Program-made: the position numbers and the translations under genes
Part shown: one piece after another, positions 37,130-47,599 of the stretch
Layout of the letters: each line of letters starts with the position of its first letter
Position numbering within the stretch: position 1 is the first letter of the stretch
Notes under the pieces: generated by a model
Database searches by the model: none
What the model was told of the DNA's origin: nothing
The model's input: only the letters and a program-made list of their open reading frames with translations
Assembly: GCA_905234605.1 (NCBI GenBank)
Contig: CAJOIE010000008.1
Location: 19,220-83,219, forward strand
DNA: 64,000 bases
From: an uncultured Bacteroidaceae bacterium
GTDB lineage: Bacteria > Bacteroidota > Bacteroidia > Bacteroidales > Bacteroidaceae
Direction: 5' to 3'

Positions 37130-38191
37130 TCAGAGTGTCAGGCCGGCGAGCAGACGGTGGTAGAGGCTGATGGCCTCTCGGATTTCGGAGAGGCGCACGT
37201 ACTCGTCGGCGGTGTGGCTGCGGCGGCTGTCGCCGGGTCCCATCTTGAGTGTGGGGAATGGCATGAGGGCCTGGTCGGAGAGTGTGGGCGAGCCGAAGGG
37301 TGTGCGCCCGAGCTCCACGGCACGCTCCACGAGCGGGTGGCTCATGTCGATGGCAGAGCTGGAGAGTCGTGTGGAGCGTGGTGTGACGGTGCTGTGCAGA
37401 TGGTGGCTGATGATGTCGAGCAGCTCGGCGTTGGTGTAGAGCTCATTGCTGCGCACGTCGACGGTGAAGGTGCACTCGGCGGGCACCACGTTGTGCTGTG
37501 TGCCGGCATTGACGATGGTCACCGTCTGCCTGACGGCTCCGAGCAGCGGCGAGACGCGCTGGTAGGCGTATGTGCGCAGCCATGCCATGTCGTCGAGGGC
37601 GAGGTAGATGGCGTTGACGCCCTCGTCGCGCGCAGCATGGCCGGCCTTGCCGCGGGCCACGCAGTCGAGCACCATGAGGCCTTTCTCGGCCACGGCGGGC
37701 TGCATGCCCGTGGGCTCTCCCACGAGGCCCACGTCGATGTGCGGCAGGTGGCGCAGGGCCAGCTCCACGCCGTCGCGCCCCGACACCTCTTCCTCTGCCG
37801 AGGCCAGGAAGACCAAGTTATAGGGCAGCGCGGGGCTGTCGTGCAGCGTGCGGAACACTTGCAGGAGGCTCACCAACGAGGCTCCGTCGTCGTTGGCTCC
37901 GAGGCCGTAGAGCACGTCGCCCTCAATGTCGGGACTATGGGGGTCGCGCGTCCATCCGGCGGCGGGACGCACGGTGTCGATGTGCGCACAGAGGAGCATC
38001 GTGGGGCGCCCCTCGGCCCATGCGGACGAAGTGAGCCACACGTTGTTGGCCACACGGTTGGGTTGCAGGCCTGCCTGCCGCAGGCGGGCCTCGAGCAGGT
38101 CGGCAGCGGCAGCCTCGCTGCGGCTGACGCGCGGCGTGGCTATGAGCTGCCGCAGCAGCTCCACGGCCTGGGCTGTGAGAGTGTCTGTCAT
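37130..38191 (-). CDS. M20-family deacylase, N-acetyl/succinyl-ornithine deacetylase-like
   Basis: The 353-residue zinc hydrolase has metal-site motifs LLCAHIDTV (His, Asp), GLGANDDGASLVSLL, FLASAEEEVSG (catalytic Glu) and LVGEPTGMQPAVAEKG. The dimerisation domain has HAARDEGVNAI and the last ligand lies in SRRSHTADEYV. ArgE-type deacetylases of arginine biosynthesis have this layout; in Bacteroidetes the substrate is often N-succinylornithine. A peptidase or other deacylase cannot be excluded. The ATG at 38191 lies 4 nt after a TACTTTTG box, predicting a leaderless transcript. Confidence 0.85.
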   Translation of the reverse strand: MTDTLTAQAVELLRQLIATPRVSRSEAAAADLLEARLRQAGLQPNRVANNVWLTSSAWAEGRPTMLLCAHIDTVRPAAGWTRDPHSPDIEGDVLYGLGANDDGASLVSLLQVFRTLHDSPALPYNLVFLASAEEEVSGRDGVELALRHLPHIDVGLVGEPTGMQPAVAEKGLMVLDCVARGKAGHAARDEGVNAIYLALDDMAWLRTYAYQRVSPLLGAVRQTVTIVNAGTQHNVVPAECTFTVDVRSNELYTNAELLDIISHHLHSTVTPRSTRLSSSAIDMSHPLVERAVELGRTPFGSPTLSDQALMPFPTLKMGPGDSRRSHTADEYVRLSEIREAISLYHRLLAGLTL

Positions 38192-38195
38192 GCCG

Positions 38196-38203
38196 CAAAA
38201 GTA
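38196..38203 (-). promoter_or_regulatory. Promoter -7 box of the M20 gene, 4 nt before ATG
   Basis: The minus strand reads TACTTTTG, then CGGC, then ATG. Transcription would start at or beside the start codon. Confidence 0.6.
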
Positions 38204-38277
38204 GGCATTGCGCGCCGAGACTGCCGCCTCTTTGGGCATTTTCTTGGTGCGCCAACGCGCTTCTGTCAACTTTTGCC

Positions 38278-38285
38278 TACCTTTG
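38278..38285 (+). promoter_or_regulatory. Promoter -7 box of the acyl-CoA ligase gene
   Basis: TACCTTTG lies 38 nt before the ATG and is divergent from the M20 promoter. No clear -33 element is seen. Confidence 0.6.
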
Positions 38286-38323
38286 CACCATAGTATATAC
38301 ACTCCTCAACACACACTCGGTTT

Positions 38324-40135
38324 ATGCTCAACACAAGCCCTCTGGCCTGCCTCATCGCCGAACAGGCCAAAACGTATGGCGACAAGGTGGCTCTCAGCTA
38401 CCGCGACTATGCCACAGGCGAATGGCCCACGGTGACATGGCGTGAGTTTGCCCGCCTGGTGCGCGTGGTGGCCAATGCCTTGGTGGCCAACGGCGTGGGC
38501 GTGCAGGAGAACGTGGCCGTCTTCTCGCAGAACAAGCCCGAGAGCCTCTACGTGGACTTCGGCTGCTATGCCATCCGCGCCGTGAGCATCCCCTTCTACG
38601 CCACGAGCTCCGAGGCCCAGGTGCAGTATATGGTCAACGACGCCTCCGTGCGCTTCATCTTCGTGGGCGAGCAGTACCAGTATGACACGGCGTTCCGCGT
38701 CATGCGCCTGTGTCCCACCGTGGAGCGCATCATACTCTTCGACCCCGCCATCCGACGCGACCCGCGCGACAACGTGTCGGCCTACTTCAGCGACTTCCTG
38801 CGCCAGGGCGAAGCCTTTGCCCACCAGGCCGAAGTCGACGCCCGCACCGCCGCTGCCGTGCCCGACGACCTGGTCAACATCCTCTACACCAGCGGCACCA
38901 CTGGCCAGAGCAAGGGCGTGATGCTCACCTCGCGCATGTACTCCGCCGCCATCCCTGCCAACAACAAGGTGATGGACCTCACCGACGCCGACATCATCAT
39001 GTGCTTCCTGCCCTTCACCCACGTCTTCGAGCGCGCCTGGAGCTACTGGTGCCTGGCCAAGGGCGCACAGCTGGCCGTCAACCTGCGCCCGCAGGACATA
39101 CAGACCAGCCTGCGCGAGGTGCGCCCCACATGCATGGCCGCCGTGCCGCGCTTCTGGGAGAAGATCTACGCCGGCGTGCAGGAGAAGATAGCCTCCAGCA
39201 GCCCCATGCAGCGACGCCTCATGCGCGACGCCCTCGACGTGGGACGCCGCTACAACGTCGACTACCGCCTGCGCGGCCTGCTGCCGCCGGCTGCCCTGCG
39301 CTTAAAATACATGTTCTACGAGAAGACCATCATAGCACTGCTCAAGAAGACCATCGGCCTCGACCGAGCCAACTTCTTCCCCACAGCCGGCGCGGCCATA
39401 CCGCCCGTGGTAGAGGAATTCGTGCACTCCGTGGGCATCAACATGACCGCAGGCTACGGCCTCACCGAGAGCACAGCCACCGTCTCCTGCGACTGGCACC
39501 ACGCACCGCGCAGCATAGGCTCCGTGGGCCGCGTGCTCGACGGCGTGGAGGTGGCCTTCGGCCCTGACAACGAGATACTGCTGCGCGGCGACACCATCAC
39601 CCGCGGCTACTACCGCAAGCCCGACGTGACAGCCACAGCCATCGATGCCGACGGATGGTTCCACACCGGCGACTCAGGCTACATCAAGGGCGGCGAGCTC
39701 TACCTCACCGACCGCATCAAAGACCTCTTCAAGACCAGCAACGGCAAGTACATCTCGCCGCAGGCCATAGAGTCGAAACTCGTGGTGGATCGCTATATCG
39801 ATGAGATAGCCATCATCGCCGACGAGCACAAGTTCGTCTCGGCACTCGTCATCCCCGACTACCACCTGCTTGAAGCCTGGGGCAGAGAGCAAGGCATCAG
39901 CACCACATCGCGCGAGGACCTCTGCGCCGACAAGCGCGTGGTGGACATGGTGATGGGCCGCATCGAGACACTCCAGCAGGAGTTCGCCCACTACGAACAG
40001 GTGAAACGCATAACACTCCTGCCACAGCCCTTCTCCATGGAACGGGGCGAGCTCACCAACACACTCAAGATAAAGCGTCCCGTCGTGGCACGCAACTACA
40101 AGGCACAAATCGACGCCATGTATGAGGAAAACTGA
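38324..40135 (+). CDS. Long-chain fatty-acid--CoA ligase (AMP-forming)
   Basis: The 603-residue adenylate-forming ligase has the P-loop ILYTSGTTGQSKGVMLTSR near residue 187, the motif AGYGLTESTATVS and the hinge motif DGWFHTGDSGYIKGGELYLTDRIKDLFKTSNGKYISPQAIES. These match FadD/FACS15-type enzymes that make fatty acyl-CoA from fatty acid, ATP and CoA at the inner membrane. Length is normal. It heads a long plus-strand run; prfB starts 19 nt later. Confidence 0.9.
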   Translation: MLNTSPLACLIAEQAKTYGDKVALSYRDYATGEWPTVTWREFARLVRVVANALVANGVGVQENVAVFSQNKPESLYVDFGCYAIRAVSIPFYATSSEAQVQYMVNDASVRFIFVGEQYQYDTAFRVMRLCPTVERIILFDPAIRRDPRDNVSAYFSDFLRQGEAFAHQAEVDARTAAAVPDDLVNILYTSGTTGQSKGVMLTSRMYSAAIPANNKVMDLTDADIIMCFLPFTHVFERAWSYWCLAKGAQLAVNLRPQDIQTSLREVRPTCMAAVPRFWEKIYAGVQEKIASSSPMQRRLMRDALDVGRRYNVDYRLRGLLPPAALRLKYMFYEKTIIALLKKTIGLDRANFFPTAGAAIPPVVEEFVHSVGINMTAGYGLTESTATVSCDWHHAPRSIGSVGRVLDGVEVAFGPDNEILLRGDTITRGYYRKPDVTATAIDADGWFHTGDSGYIKGGELYLTDRIKDLFKTSNGKYISPQAIESKLVVDRYIDEIAIIADEHKFVSALVIPDYHLLEAWGREQGISTTSREDLCADKRVVDMVMGRIETLQQEFAHYEQVKRITLLPQPFSMERGELTNTLKIKRPVVARNYKAQIDAMYEEN

Positions 40136-40154
40136 AAGCTAACCCATAGACAAC

Positions 40155-41279
40155 GTGATAACAGCCGAACAACTCAAAGAGGTGCAGGAACGCACCGAAG
40201 CCCTGCGCCGCTATCTCGACATACCCCGCAAGCAGATGGAGTATGAAGAGGAACAGCTGCGCACACAAGCCCCCGACTTCTGGGACGATGCCCGCCGTGC
40301 CGAGGAGCAGATGAAGAAAGTGAAAAGCCTCGAGCGGTGGCTCAAGGGCTACGCCGAGGCACGCACCCTCACCGACGAGCTCGCCACCGCCTTCGACTTC
40401 TACCGCGAGGAGCTCGTCACCGAGCAAGAGGTGGACCAGCTCTACGCCCGTGCCATCGACTGCATCGAAGGCCTCGAGCTGAAGAACATGCTCCAGCAGG
40501 AGGAAGACCCCATGGACGCCGTGCTCAAGATCAACTCCGGCGCCGGCGGCACCGAGAGCCAGGACTGGGCACAGATGCTCATGCGCATGTACATGCGCTG
40601 GGCCGAGGCCAACGGCTACAAGCTCACCATTAGCAACCTCCAGGACGGCGACGAGGCCGGCATCAAGACCGTGACGATGCAGATTGAGGGCGAGTATGCC
40701 TACGGCTACCTCAAGAGCGAGAGCGGCGTGCACCGTCTCGTGCGCGTATCACCCTACAACGCCCAGGGCAAGCGCATGACCAGCTTCGCCAGCGTCTTCG
40801 TCACACCCCTCGTGGACGACACCATAGAGGTATATGTCGACCCGGCACGCGTGTCGTGGGACACCTTCCGCAGCTCCGGTGCCGGCGGACAGAACGTCAA
40901 CAAGGTGGAGACCGGCGTGCGGCTGCGCTACATGTACCAGGACCCCGACACAGGCGAGGAAGAGGAGATACTCATCGAGAACACCGAGAGCCGCAAGCAG
41001 CTCGAGAACCGCGAGAACGCCATGCGACTGCTCAAGTCGCAGCTCTACGACCGCGCCATGCAGAAACGGCGCGAGGCACAGGCCAAGATTGAAGCCGGCA
41101 AGAAAAAGATTGAGTGGGGCTCACAGATACGCTCCTACGTCTTCGACGACCGCCGCGTGAAAGACCACCGCACAGGCTACCAGACAAGCGACGTGGGCGG
41201 AGTGATGGACGGCAAGATAGACGCCTTCATCAAAGCCTACCTCATGGAGTTCGGCGGCAACACCGAGGCGCCACAGTAA
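40155..41279 (+). CDS. prfB: Peptide chain release factor 2
   Basis: The 374-residue class I release factor recognises UGA and UAA stops. The peptidyl-tRNA hydrolysis motif is in FRSSGAGGQNVNKVETGVR, and HRLVRVSPYNAQGKRMTSF holds the codon-recognition tripeptide, here SPY rather than the usual SPF. The gene is one open frame from a GTG: at the place where many prfB genes have an in-frame UGA and programmed frameshift (LRRYLDI) the codons are CTC GAC, so autoregulatory frameshifting is absent. A 46-aa membrane protein gene follows after 38 nt. Confidence 0.95.
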   Translation: MITAEQLKEVQERTEALRRYLDIPRKQMEYEEEQLRTQAPDFWDDARRAEEQMKKVKSLERWLKGYAEARTLTDELATAFDFYREELVTEQEVDQLYARAIDCIEGLELKNMLQQEEDPMDAVLKINSGAGGTESQDWAQMLMRMYMRWAEANGYKLTISNLQDGDEAGIKTVTMQIEGEYAYGYLKSESGVHRLVRVSPYNAQGKRMTSFASVFVTPLVDDTIEVYVDPARVSWDTFRSSGAGGQNVNKVETGVRLRYMYQDPDTGEEEEILIENTESRKQLENRENAMRLLKSQLYDRAMQKRREAQAKIEAGKKKIEWGSQIRSYVFDDRRVKDHRTGYQTSDVGGVMDGKIDAFIKAYLMEFGGNTEAPQ

Positions 41280-41317
41280 CCATCCGCCCTTAAACAACAA
41301 TAACAACATAACACACC

Positions 41318-41458
41318 ATGAGCAAAGCAAAGAAAGAACTGCGAGCCAGCCGCAAGGCAGCCCGCGAGGAACAGCAGGCACGCAAGGTCATCAACATACT
41401 GGCAGCAGCACTGCTGATACTCTGCATACTGGGAGCCATCTACGCCATCTGGGCATAA
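41318..41458 (+). CDS. 46-residue single-pass membrane protein
   Basis: The small frame between prfB and the CYTH gene encodes a basic, coiled N-terminus (MSKAKKELRASRKAAREEQQ) and one strong membrane helix (INILAAALLILCILGAIYAI), ending WA. ATG is preceded by an A-rich leader (AACAACATAACACACC) like other starts here. It reads in the operon direction and ends 10 nt before the next ATG, which supports a real gene. Function is unknown; an N-in topology is expected from the positive-inside rule. Confidence 0.75.
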   Translation: MSKAKKELRASRKAAREEQQARKVINILAAALLILCILGAIYAIWA

Positions 41459-41468
41459 CCACCACAGC

Positions 41469-41957
41469 ATGGCACAAGAGATTGAGCGCAAGTTCCTCGT
41501 CCGCGACGACAGCTTCCGACAGCTGGCCTACGCCCACTCACACATAGCACAAGGCTACATCGTGGCCGACAGCGGCCGCACAGTGCGCATACGCCTGCGC
41601 GGCGACCACGGCTACATCACCATCAAAGGCCCCAGCCGCGACGGCGGCCTCTCACGCTATGAGTTCGAGACGGAGATAGATGCCGACGAAGCACGCCAGC
41701 TGATGCGGCTGTGCGAGCCCGGCGTGGTGGAGAAGGAACGCTACCTCGTGCGCACCGACGACGGCCACACCGTAGAGGTCGACGTGTTCGAGGGCAGCAA
41801 TGCCGGCCTCGTCATGGCCGAGATAGAGCTGCAACGAGACGACGAGCCATTCGAGCGGCCGGCATTCCTCGGGCGCGAGGTGACAGGCGACCGCCGCTTC
41901 TACAACTCACACCTGCGCCGCTACCCATACTGCATCTGGCGCGACGAGGTGGAATGA
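41469..41957 (+). CDS. CYTH-domain triphosphate tunnel protein
   Basis: The 162-residue protein begins [11 protein letters not shown], the ExExK signature of CYTH/TTM enzymes. The tunnel strands [39 protein letters not shown] and LVMAEIEL supply the alternating basic and acidic residues. Bacterial members hydrolyse inorganic triphosphate or act on other triphosphates with a metal ion. The exact substrate is not predictable. The gene sits between the 46-aa protein and leuS. Confidence 0.9.
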   Translation: MAQEIERKFLVRDDSFRQLAYAHSHIAQGYIVADSGRTVRIRLRGDHGYITIKGPSRDGGLSRYEFETEIDADEARQLMRLCEPGVVEKERYLVRTDDGHTVEVDVFEGSNAGLVMAEIELQRDDEPFERPAFLGREVTGDRRFYNSHLRRYPYCIWRDEVE

Positions 41958-41994
41958 ACCGTTTGCCACATCCCACATTAATATATATACACAC

Positions 41995-44832
41995 ATGGAC
42001 TACAACTTCCGCGAGATAGAGCAGAAATGGCAACGCCGATGGGTGGAGCAAGACACCTACCGTGTGAGCCCCGATGCCCAGCGACCCAAATACTATGTGC
42101 TCAACATGTTCCCCTACCCCTCCGGAGCCGGACTCCACGTGGGGCACCCGCTGGGCTACATAGCCTCCGACATCTACGCCCGCTACAAGCGCCTGCGCGG
42201 CTACAACGTGCTCAACCCCATGGGCTATGATGCCTACGGACTGCCTGCCGAGCAGTATGCCATACAGACAGGGCAGCACCCCGCCATCACCACCGAGGCC
42301 AACATACGCCGCTACCGCGAGCAGCTCGACAAGATAGGCTTCAGCTTCGACTGGAGCCGCGAGGTGCGCACCTGCGACCCCGCCTACTACAAGTGGACAC
42401 AGTGGGCCTTCCAGCAGATGTTCGGCAGCTTCTACTGCAACAAATGCCAGTCGGCACAGCCCATCAGCCGCCTCGTGGAGCACTTCGCCAACGAGGGCAC
42501 TGCCAACCTCGACGTGGCCCAGAGCGAGGAACTGTCGTTCACCGCCAACGAGTGGAACGCCTGGGACGAGGTCAAGCGGCAGCAAGTGCTGATGAACTAC
42601 CGCATAGCCTACCTCGGCGAGACAATGGTCAACTGGTGTCCCGCATTAGGCACCGTGCTGGCCAACGACGAGGTGGTGGACGGCGTCTCGGAGCGAGGCG
42701 GGCACCCCGTGGTGCAGAAACGCATGAAGCAGTGGTGCCTGCGCGTCTCGGCCTATGCCGGACGCCTGCTCGACGGCCTCGACACCATAGAGTGGAGCGA
42801 CAGCATCAAGGAGACACAGCGCAACTGGATAGGCCGCTCCGAGGGCACAGAGATGGAGTTCCGCGTGGCCGGCTCCGACATGAGTTTCACCATATTCACC
42901 ACACGTGCCGACACCATCTTCGGCGTCACCTTCATGGTGCTGGCACCCGAGAGCGACCTCGTGAGCCAACTCACCACCGCCAGCCAGAAAGCCGAGGTGG
43001 ACGCCTACCTAAGCTACGTCAAGAAACGCACTGAGCGCGAGCGCATCAGCGACCGCAAGGTCACCGGCGTGTTCTCCGGCAGCTATGCCGTGAACCCATT
43101 CACGGGAGAGCACATTCCCGTCTGGATCTCAGAGTATGTGCTGGCTGGCTACGGCACAGGAGCCATCATGGCCGTGCCCGCCCACGACTCACGCGACTAT
43201 GCCTTTGCCCGCCACTTCGACCTGCCCATAATACCTCTCATAGAAGGAGCCGATGTCTCCGAACAGAGCTTCGACGCCAAGGAGGGCATAGTGATGAACT
43301 CCCCCGCAACAGGCAAGACCGCACTCGACGGCTTCTCGCTCAACGGCCTGACGGTGAAGCAAGCCATAGCCGCCACCAAGCAGTTCGTGACCAGCCACCA
43401 CCTGGGCCGCGTCAAAGTGAACTACCGCCTGCGCGACGCCATCTTCTCGCGCCAGCGCTACTGGGGCGAGCCCTTCCCCGTCTACTACAAGGACGGCATG
43501 CCACAGATGGTGCCCGAGAGCGCACTGCCGCTGATGCTGCCCGAGGTGGACAAGTTCCTGCCCACGGAGAGCGGCGAACCACCATTGGGCAACGCACGCC
43601 TCTGGGCATGGGACACAGCCACCAACAGCGTCACCGACAAGAGCCGCATCGACAACAAGACAGTGTTCCCGCTGGAGCTGTGCACCATGCCGGGCTTCGC
43701 CGGCTCGTCGGCCTACTACCTGCGCTACATGGACCCGCACAACGACGAGGCCCTCGTCTCTGCACAGGCCGATGCCTACTGGCAGAACGTCGACCTCTAC
43801 GTGGGCGGCTCGGAGCACGCCACAGGCCACCTCATCTACTCCCGCTTCTGGAACAAGTTCCTCCACGACCTCGGGGTCAGCGTGGCCGATGAGCCCTTCC
43901 GCAAGCTCGTCAACCAGGGCATGATACAGGGCCGCAGCAACTTCGTATACCGCATCAAGGACACCAACACCTTCGTCTCCCTGGGACTCAAGGACCAGTA
44001 TGACACCACACCCCTGCACGTCGATGTCAACATAGTGCAGGCCGACGTGCTCGACACAGATGCCTTCCGCGCATGGCGCCCCGAGTATGCCGATGCCGAG
44101 TTCATCCTCGAGGACGGCCGCTACGTGTGCGGATGGGCCGTGGAGAAGATGTCGAAGAGCATGTACAACGTGGTCAACCCCGACATGATAGTGGAACGCT
44201 TCGGTGCCGACACGCTGCGCCTCTACGAGATGTTCCTCGGCCCCGTGGAGCAGAGCAAGCCGTGGGACACCAACGGCATCGACGGTTGCCACCGCTTCCT
44301 GCGCAAGTTCTGGAACCTCTTCTGGACACGCGACGGACAGCTGGCTGCCACCGACGACACTCCCTCGCGCGAGTCGCTCAAGAGCCTGCACAAGCTCATC
44401 AAGAAGGTGAGCGAGGACATCGAGGCATTCTCCTACAACACGTCCATCCCAGCCTTCATGATAGCCACCACAGAGCTCACAGCACAGCATTGCACCAGCC
44501 GCGCCGTGCTCGAGCCGCTCGCCGTGCTCATAGCACCCTTCGCACCCCACATCGCCGAGGAGCTGTGGGAAGCCATGGGCCACACCACATCGGTGTGCGA
44601 CGCCGCATGGCCAGAGCTCGACGAGAGCCATCTCGTCGAGGACACAGTCAAGATGATGGTGGCCTTCAACGGCAAGACCCGCTTCAGCATCGACTTCCCC
44701 GCCGACGCCGACAAGGATGCCGTCGAGCAGGCAGCCCTACATCACGAGCAGACAGCACGCTACCTCGACGGCCGTCAGGTGGCCAAGGTGATTGTCGTGC
44801 CGGGACGCATGATTAACATAGTGTGCAAATGA
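41995..44832 (+). CDS. leuS: Leucyl-tRNA synthetase
   Basis: The 945-residue class I synthetase has HVGH at residues 48-51 ([12 protein letters not shown]) and KMSKS at 718-722 ([16 protein letters not shown]). The editing domain lies between ([37 protein letters not shown]) and the catalytic WW-type region includes [13 protein letters not shown]. It charges tRNA-Leu. Its stop overlaps the YitT start as ATGA. Confidence 0.97.
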   Translation: MDYNFREIEQKWQRRWVEQDTYRVSPDAQRPKYYVLNMFPYPSGAGLHVGHPLGYIASDIYARYKRLRGYNVLNPMGYDAYGLPAEQYAIQTGQHPAITTEANIRRYREQLDKIGFSFDWSREVRTCDPAYYKWTQWAFQQMFGSFYCNKCQSAQPISRLVEHFANEGTANLDVAQSEELSFTANEWNAWDEVKRQQVLMNYRIAYLGETMVNWCPALGTVLANDEVVDGVSERGGHPVVQKRMKQWCLRVSAYAGRLLDGLDTIEWSDSIKETQRNWIGRSEGTEMEFRVAGSDMSFTIFTTRADTIFGVTFMVLAPESDLVSQLTTASQKAEVDAYLSYVKKRTERERISDRKVTGVFSGSYAVNPFTGEHIPVWISEYVLAGYGTGAIMAVPAHDSRDYAFARHFDLPIIPLIEGADVSEQSFDAKEGIVMNSPATGKTALDGFSLNGLTVKQAIAATKQFVTSHHLGRVKVNYRLRDAIFSRQRYWGEPFPVYYKDGMPQMVPESALPLMLPEVDKFLPTESGEPPLGNARLWAWDTATNSVTDKSRIDNKTVFPLELCTMPGFAGSSAYYLRYMDPHNDEALVSAQADAYWQNVDLYVGGSEHATGHLIYSRFWNKFLHDLGVSVADEPFRKLVNQGMIQGRSNFVYRIKDTNTFVSLGLKDQYDTTPLHVDVNIVQADVLDTDAFRAWRPEYADAEFILEDGRYVCGWAVEKMSKSMYNVVNPDMIVERFGADTLRLYEMFLGPVEQSKPWDTNGIDGCHRFLRKFWNLFWTRDGQLAATDDTPSRESLKSLHKLIKKVSEDIEAFSYNTSIPAFMIATTELTAQHCTSRAVLEPLAVLIAPFAPHIAEELWEAMGHTTSVCDAAWPELDESHLVEDTVKMMVAFNGKTRFSIDFPADADKDAVEQAALHHEQTARYLDGRQVAKVIVVPGRMINIVCK

Positions 44833-45710
44833 ACACCAAATGGATTTGGGATGAGGTCAAGGACTACCTCTTCATCACCCTCGGCGTGCTGATCTACTGC
44901 ATCGGCTTCTGCCTGTTCATGCTCCCCTATGAGTTCACCCCGGGCGGCATGACAGGTGTCTCGGCCATCGTCTACTATGCCACCGGCATACCCGCGCAGT
45001 ACACCTACTTCGTCATCAATGCCATCCTCCTCGCCATAGGCCTGAAGGAGTTGGGCTTCAAGTACTTCACCAAGACCATCTTTGCCACCTTGATGATAAC
45101 CCTCTTCCTCGGCCTCATACAAGCCCTCATACGGCAGCCCGACGGCACACTGCCGCGCGTGGCGGGCGACCAGAGCTTCATGGCGGCCGTGCTCGGCGCA
45201 TGCCTTGAGGGCGGTGCCCTGGCCGTGGTGTTCCTCAGCAACGGCTCCACCGGCGGCACCGACATCATAGCCTCCGTGGTCAACAAGTACAAGAACTTCT
45301 CCATGGGGCGCATACTGATGTGGCTCGACTTCATCATCGTGTCGTCGTCGTTCTTCGTCTTCCACGACTGGAACAAGGTCGTCACCGGCTACGTCATCCT
45401 CATCATCTCCATGATACTGCTCGACTACACCATGACCTCGGCCACGCAGAGCGTGCAGTTCACCATCATCTCCGAGAAGCACGAGGAGATAGCCCGAGCC
45501 ATCAATCACGACGTCAACCGCGGCGTCACGGAGCTACACGGCGAAGGCTGGTACAGCAAGCAGGAGCGCCGCGTGCTCATCGTGATGGCCCGCCGCCGCG
45601 AGAGTCCCCAGATCTTCCGCCTCATCAAGCACATAGACAACCACGCCTTCGTCACCATGACCAAGGTGGTCGGCGTCTACGGCGAAGGCTTCGACAACAT
45701 CAAGAGCTGA
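44829..45710 (+). CDS. YitT family membrane protein
   Basis: The 293-residue protein has five to six membrane helices ([56 protein letters not shown]) with the family motif [15 protein letters not shown] and [16 protein letters not shown] cytoplasmic DUF2179 domain is C-terminal ([38 protein letters not shown]). Function is unknown. The ATGA overlap with leuS indicates coupling. A restriction-modification system begins 29 nt downstream. Confidence 0.9.
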   Translation: MNTKWIWDEVKDYLFITLGVLIYCIGFCLFMLPYEFTPGGMTGVSAIVYYATGIPAQYTYFVINAILLAIGLKELGFKYFTKTIFATLMITLFLGLIQALIRQPDGTLPRVAGDQSFMAAVLGACLEGGALAVVFLSNGSTGGTDIIASVVNKYKNFSMGRILMWLDFIIVSSSFFVFHDWNKVVTGYVILIISMILLDYTMTSATQSVQFTIISEKHEEIARAINHDVNRGVTELHGEGWYSKQERRVLIVMARRRESPQIFRLIKHIDNHAFVTMTKVVGVYGEGFDNIKS

Positions 45711-45739
45711 CACACACATACATTCACCTCCGCCACATC

Positions 45740-47596
45740 ATGAGCGAGCGAAAGACAGAGCAACTCTTCCTTCAGGAAGCAAAATGCCAGATTGGTGCCA
45801 CCACATTTGGCCACGTCTATGCACAAGGCGACGTGGCCAACAACTCTGTCATCACGACATCGCTCCGTGAAGCCGGAGGCAAGCCTGAAGACTGTGCCTT
45901 AAACGACTTCTCACAAGGTGGCAAAGGGAAAGCGCAGCCTGAGTATATCATCACCTTCACAGCCTCACCGACGCTGCTCGTTGTCGTGGAGTGCAAGGCA
46001 TCCATCAAGAAGCATGAAAGCCCAGCCCGCGACCATCCTAAGGATTATGCCGTAGACGGCGTGCTCTACTATGCGAAGTTCCTGAAACGTCACTACAATG
46101 TAGTTGCCGTTGCGCTCAGCGGCACAAAGAAGGACAACGCAAAGGTCTCGACCTTCTATTGGCAAAAAGGCTTTGATGAGCCACAACATATCTCCCGCCT
46201 GAACATTATCCTTGAGCCAGAGAACTATCGCAGGTATTTTCTTGGAGAACAAATCAAGATAGCATACAGCCTGGAAGACATACGCGAAACGGCCGTTGAT
46301 ATGTCAAACAAGCTGCGTGTGGCTAAGGTTACAGCCAACGACAAGCCCATCTTCATTGCCGGCGTACTGATAGCCCTCAAGAGCCACGACTTTGAGCACG
46401 AATATGCCACTGCCACTTCTCTCAAGTCGCTGACAAACCGCCTTAGAGTAGCTATTACGGAAGTGTTGAGTGAGGCCGATGTCAAGGACGACCGCGTCAA
46501 CAACATCCTCAATACCTTTGAGAATGTTGCCAGCCTCGACCACTTCCGCAATACACCAATGGATGAAGACGGCTCACTGCGTTGGTTCATCAATGAGCTT
46601 GACATGAAGATTAAGCCCATGATGGCTCATTCCGACTCATCCGTCGATGCCCTGGGTGAGTTCTACAGCGAGTTCATCAAGTTCTCAAACGGCGACGACG
46701 GCAAGGCTCTGGGCATCGTGCTCACGCCTCAGCACCTGACAGAGTTCATGACCGAAGTGGCTGGTGTCAACAAGAATAGCCGCGTGGTTGACATCTGTGC
46801 GGGGTCAGGAAGTTTCCTGGTTACTGCCATGAGTAAGATGTTCAGCGATGCCAACCCCACCGAGATGGAGGCCATCCGCAAGAACGGGCTCTTTGGTGTT
46901 GAATCCGACCCACACATATACACACTGTGTATAGCCAACATGATAGTGCGGCGCGACGGCAAGAGCAACATTCACTATGGCAACTGCTTCAACCCCGACA
47001 TCACTGCTACGCTGCGCAGTGAGCACATAGATGTCGGCCTTATCAACCCTCCCTACTCACAGGCAGACCACAACGAGCTGGCATTTGTGGAGCACCTGCT
47101 GTCGATACTCACGACACGCGGCATCGCCGTTGCCGTCGTGCCTATCAACTGCGCCCTGGGCAATACATGCAAGGAAGAGCGCGAGCGTCTGTTCAGGCAC
47201 CACACCCTGGAAGCTGTCTTCAGCATGCCGACCGAGATCTTCAACCCCTCGGCATCGGCACCGCCATGCGTAATGGTATGGACAGCAGGCGTGCCTCACC
47301 CGCAAGACCATAAGACATTCTTTGGCTACTATCGTGACGACGGCTTTGTCAAACGCAAGAAACTCGGCCGCATCGATGCCTTTGGCCGATGGAAGCAGAT
47401 ATGCCATGAATGGCTCGAATTGTATCGCAACAAGACAGAGAAGCCGGGTCTCTCCGTCATGCGGGCCGTGACCTGCCGCGATGAGTGGGTGGCCGAAGCA
47501 TACATGGAGACCGATTATAGCCGTCTCGGCCAAGAGGACTTCGAGCGCAAGATGAAAGAGTATATCGCTTTTAAGTTCCTGAATGGTTTGGATTAG
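45740..47596 (+). CDS. Fused restriction endonuclease/N6-adenine methyltransferase (BcgI-like)
   Basis: The 618-residue protein joins an N-terminal PD-(D/E)xK nuclease (E68 in QPEYIITF, then E84-C-K86 in LLVVVECKASIKKHES) to a gamma-class N6-adenine methyltransferase with helical bundle, SAM motif I VVDICAGSGSFLVTAM (about 350) and catalytic NPPY (about 436, GLINPPYSQ). It is followed at once by a specificity subunit. This RM plus S arrangement and the size are those of type IIB BcgI-like systems, not of three-subunit type I systems. Coding is less GC-biased than its neighbours. Confidence 0.85.
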   Translation: MSERKTEQLFLQEAKCQIGATTFGHVYAQGDVANNSVITTSLREAGGKPEDCALNDFSQGGKGKAQPEYIITFTASPTLLVVVECKASIKKHESPARDHPKDYAVDGVLYYAKFLKRHYNVVAVALSGTKKDNAKVSTFYWQKGFDEPQHISRLNIILEPENYRRYFLGEQIKIAYSLEDIRETAVDMSNKLRVAKVTANDKPIFIAGVLIALKSHDFEHEYATATSLKSLTNRLRVAITEVLSEADVKDDRVNNILNTFENVASLDHFRNTPMDEDGSLRWFINELDMKIKPMMAHSDSSVDALGEFYSEFIKFSNGDDGKALGIVLTPQHLTEFMTEVAGVNKNSRVVDICAGSGSFLVTAMSKMFSDANPTEMEAIRKNGLFGVESDPHIYTLCIANMIVRRDGKSNIHYGNCFNPDITATLRSEHIDVGLINPPYSQADHNELAFVEHLLSILTTRGIAVAVVPINCALGNTCKEERERLFRHHTLEAVFSMPTEIFNPSASAPPCVMVWTAGVPHPQDHKTFFGYYRDDGFVKRKKLGRIDAFGRWKQICHEWLELYRNKTEKPGLSVMRAVTCRDEWVAEAYMETDYSRLGQEDFERKMKEYIAFKFLNGLD

Positions 47597-47599
47597 CAC

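Noticed and set aside
43189..44631. 480-codon open frame opposite leuS
   Set aside because: Antisense shadow of leuS; no recognisable domain and no start signals.
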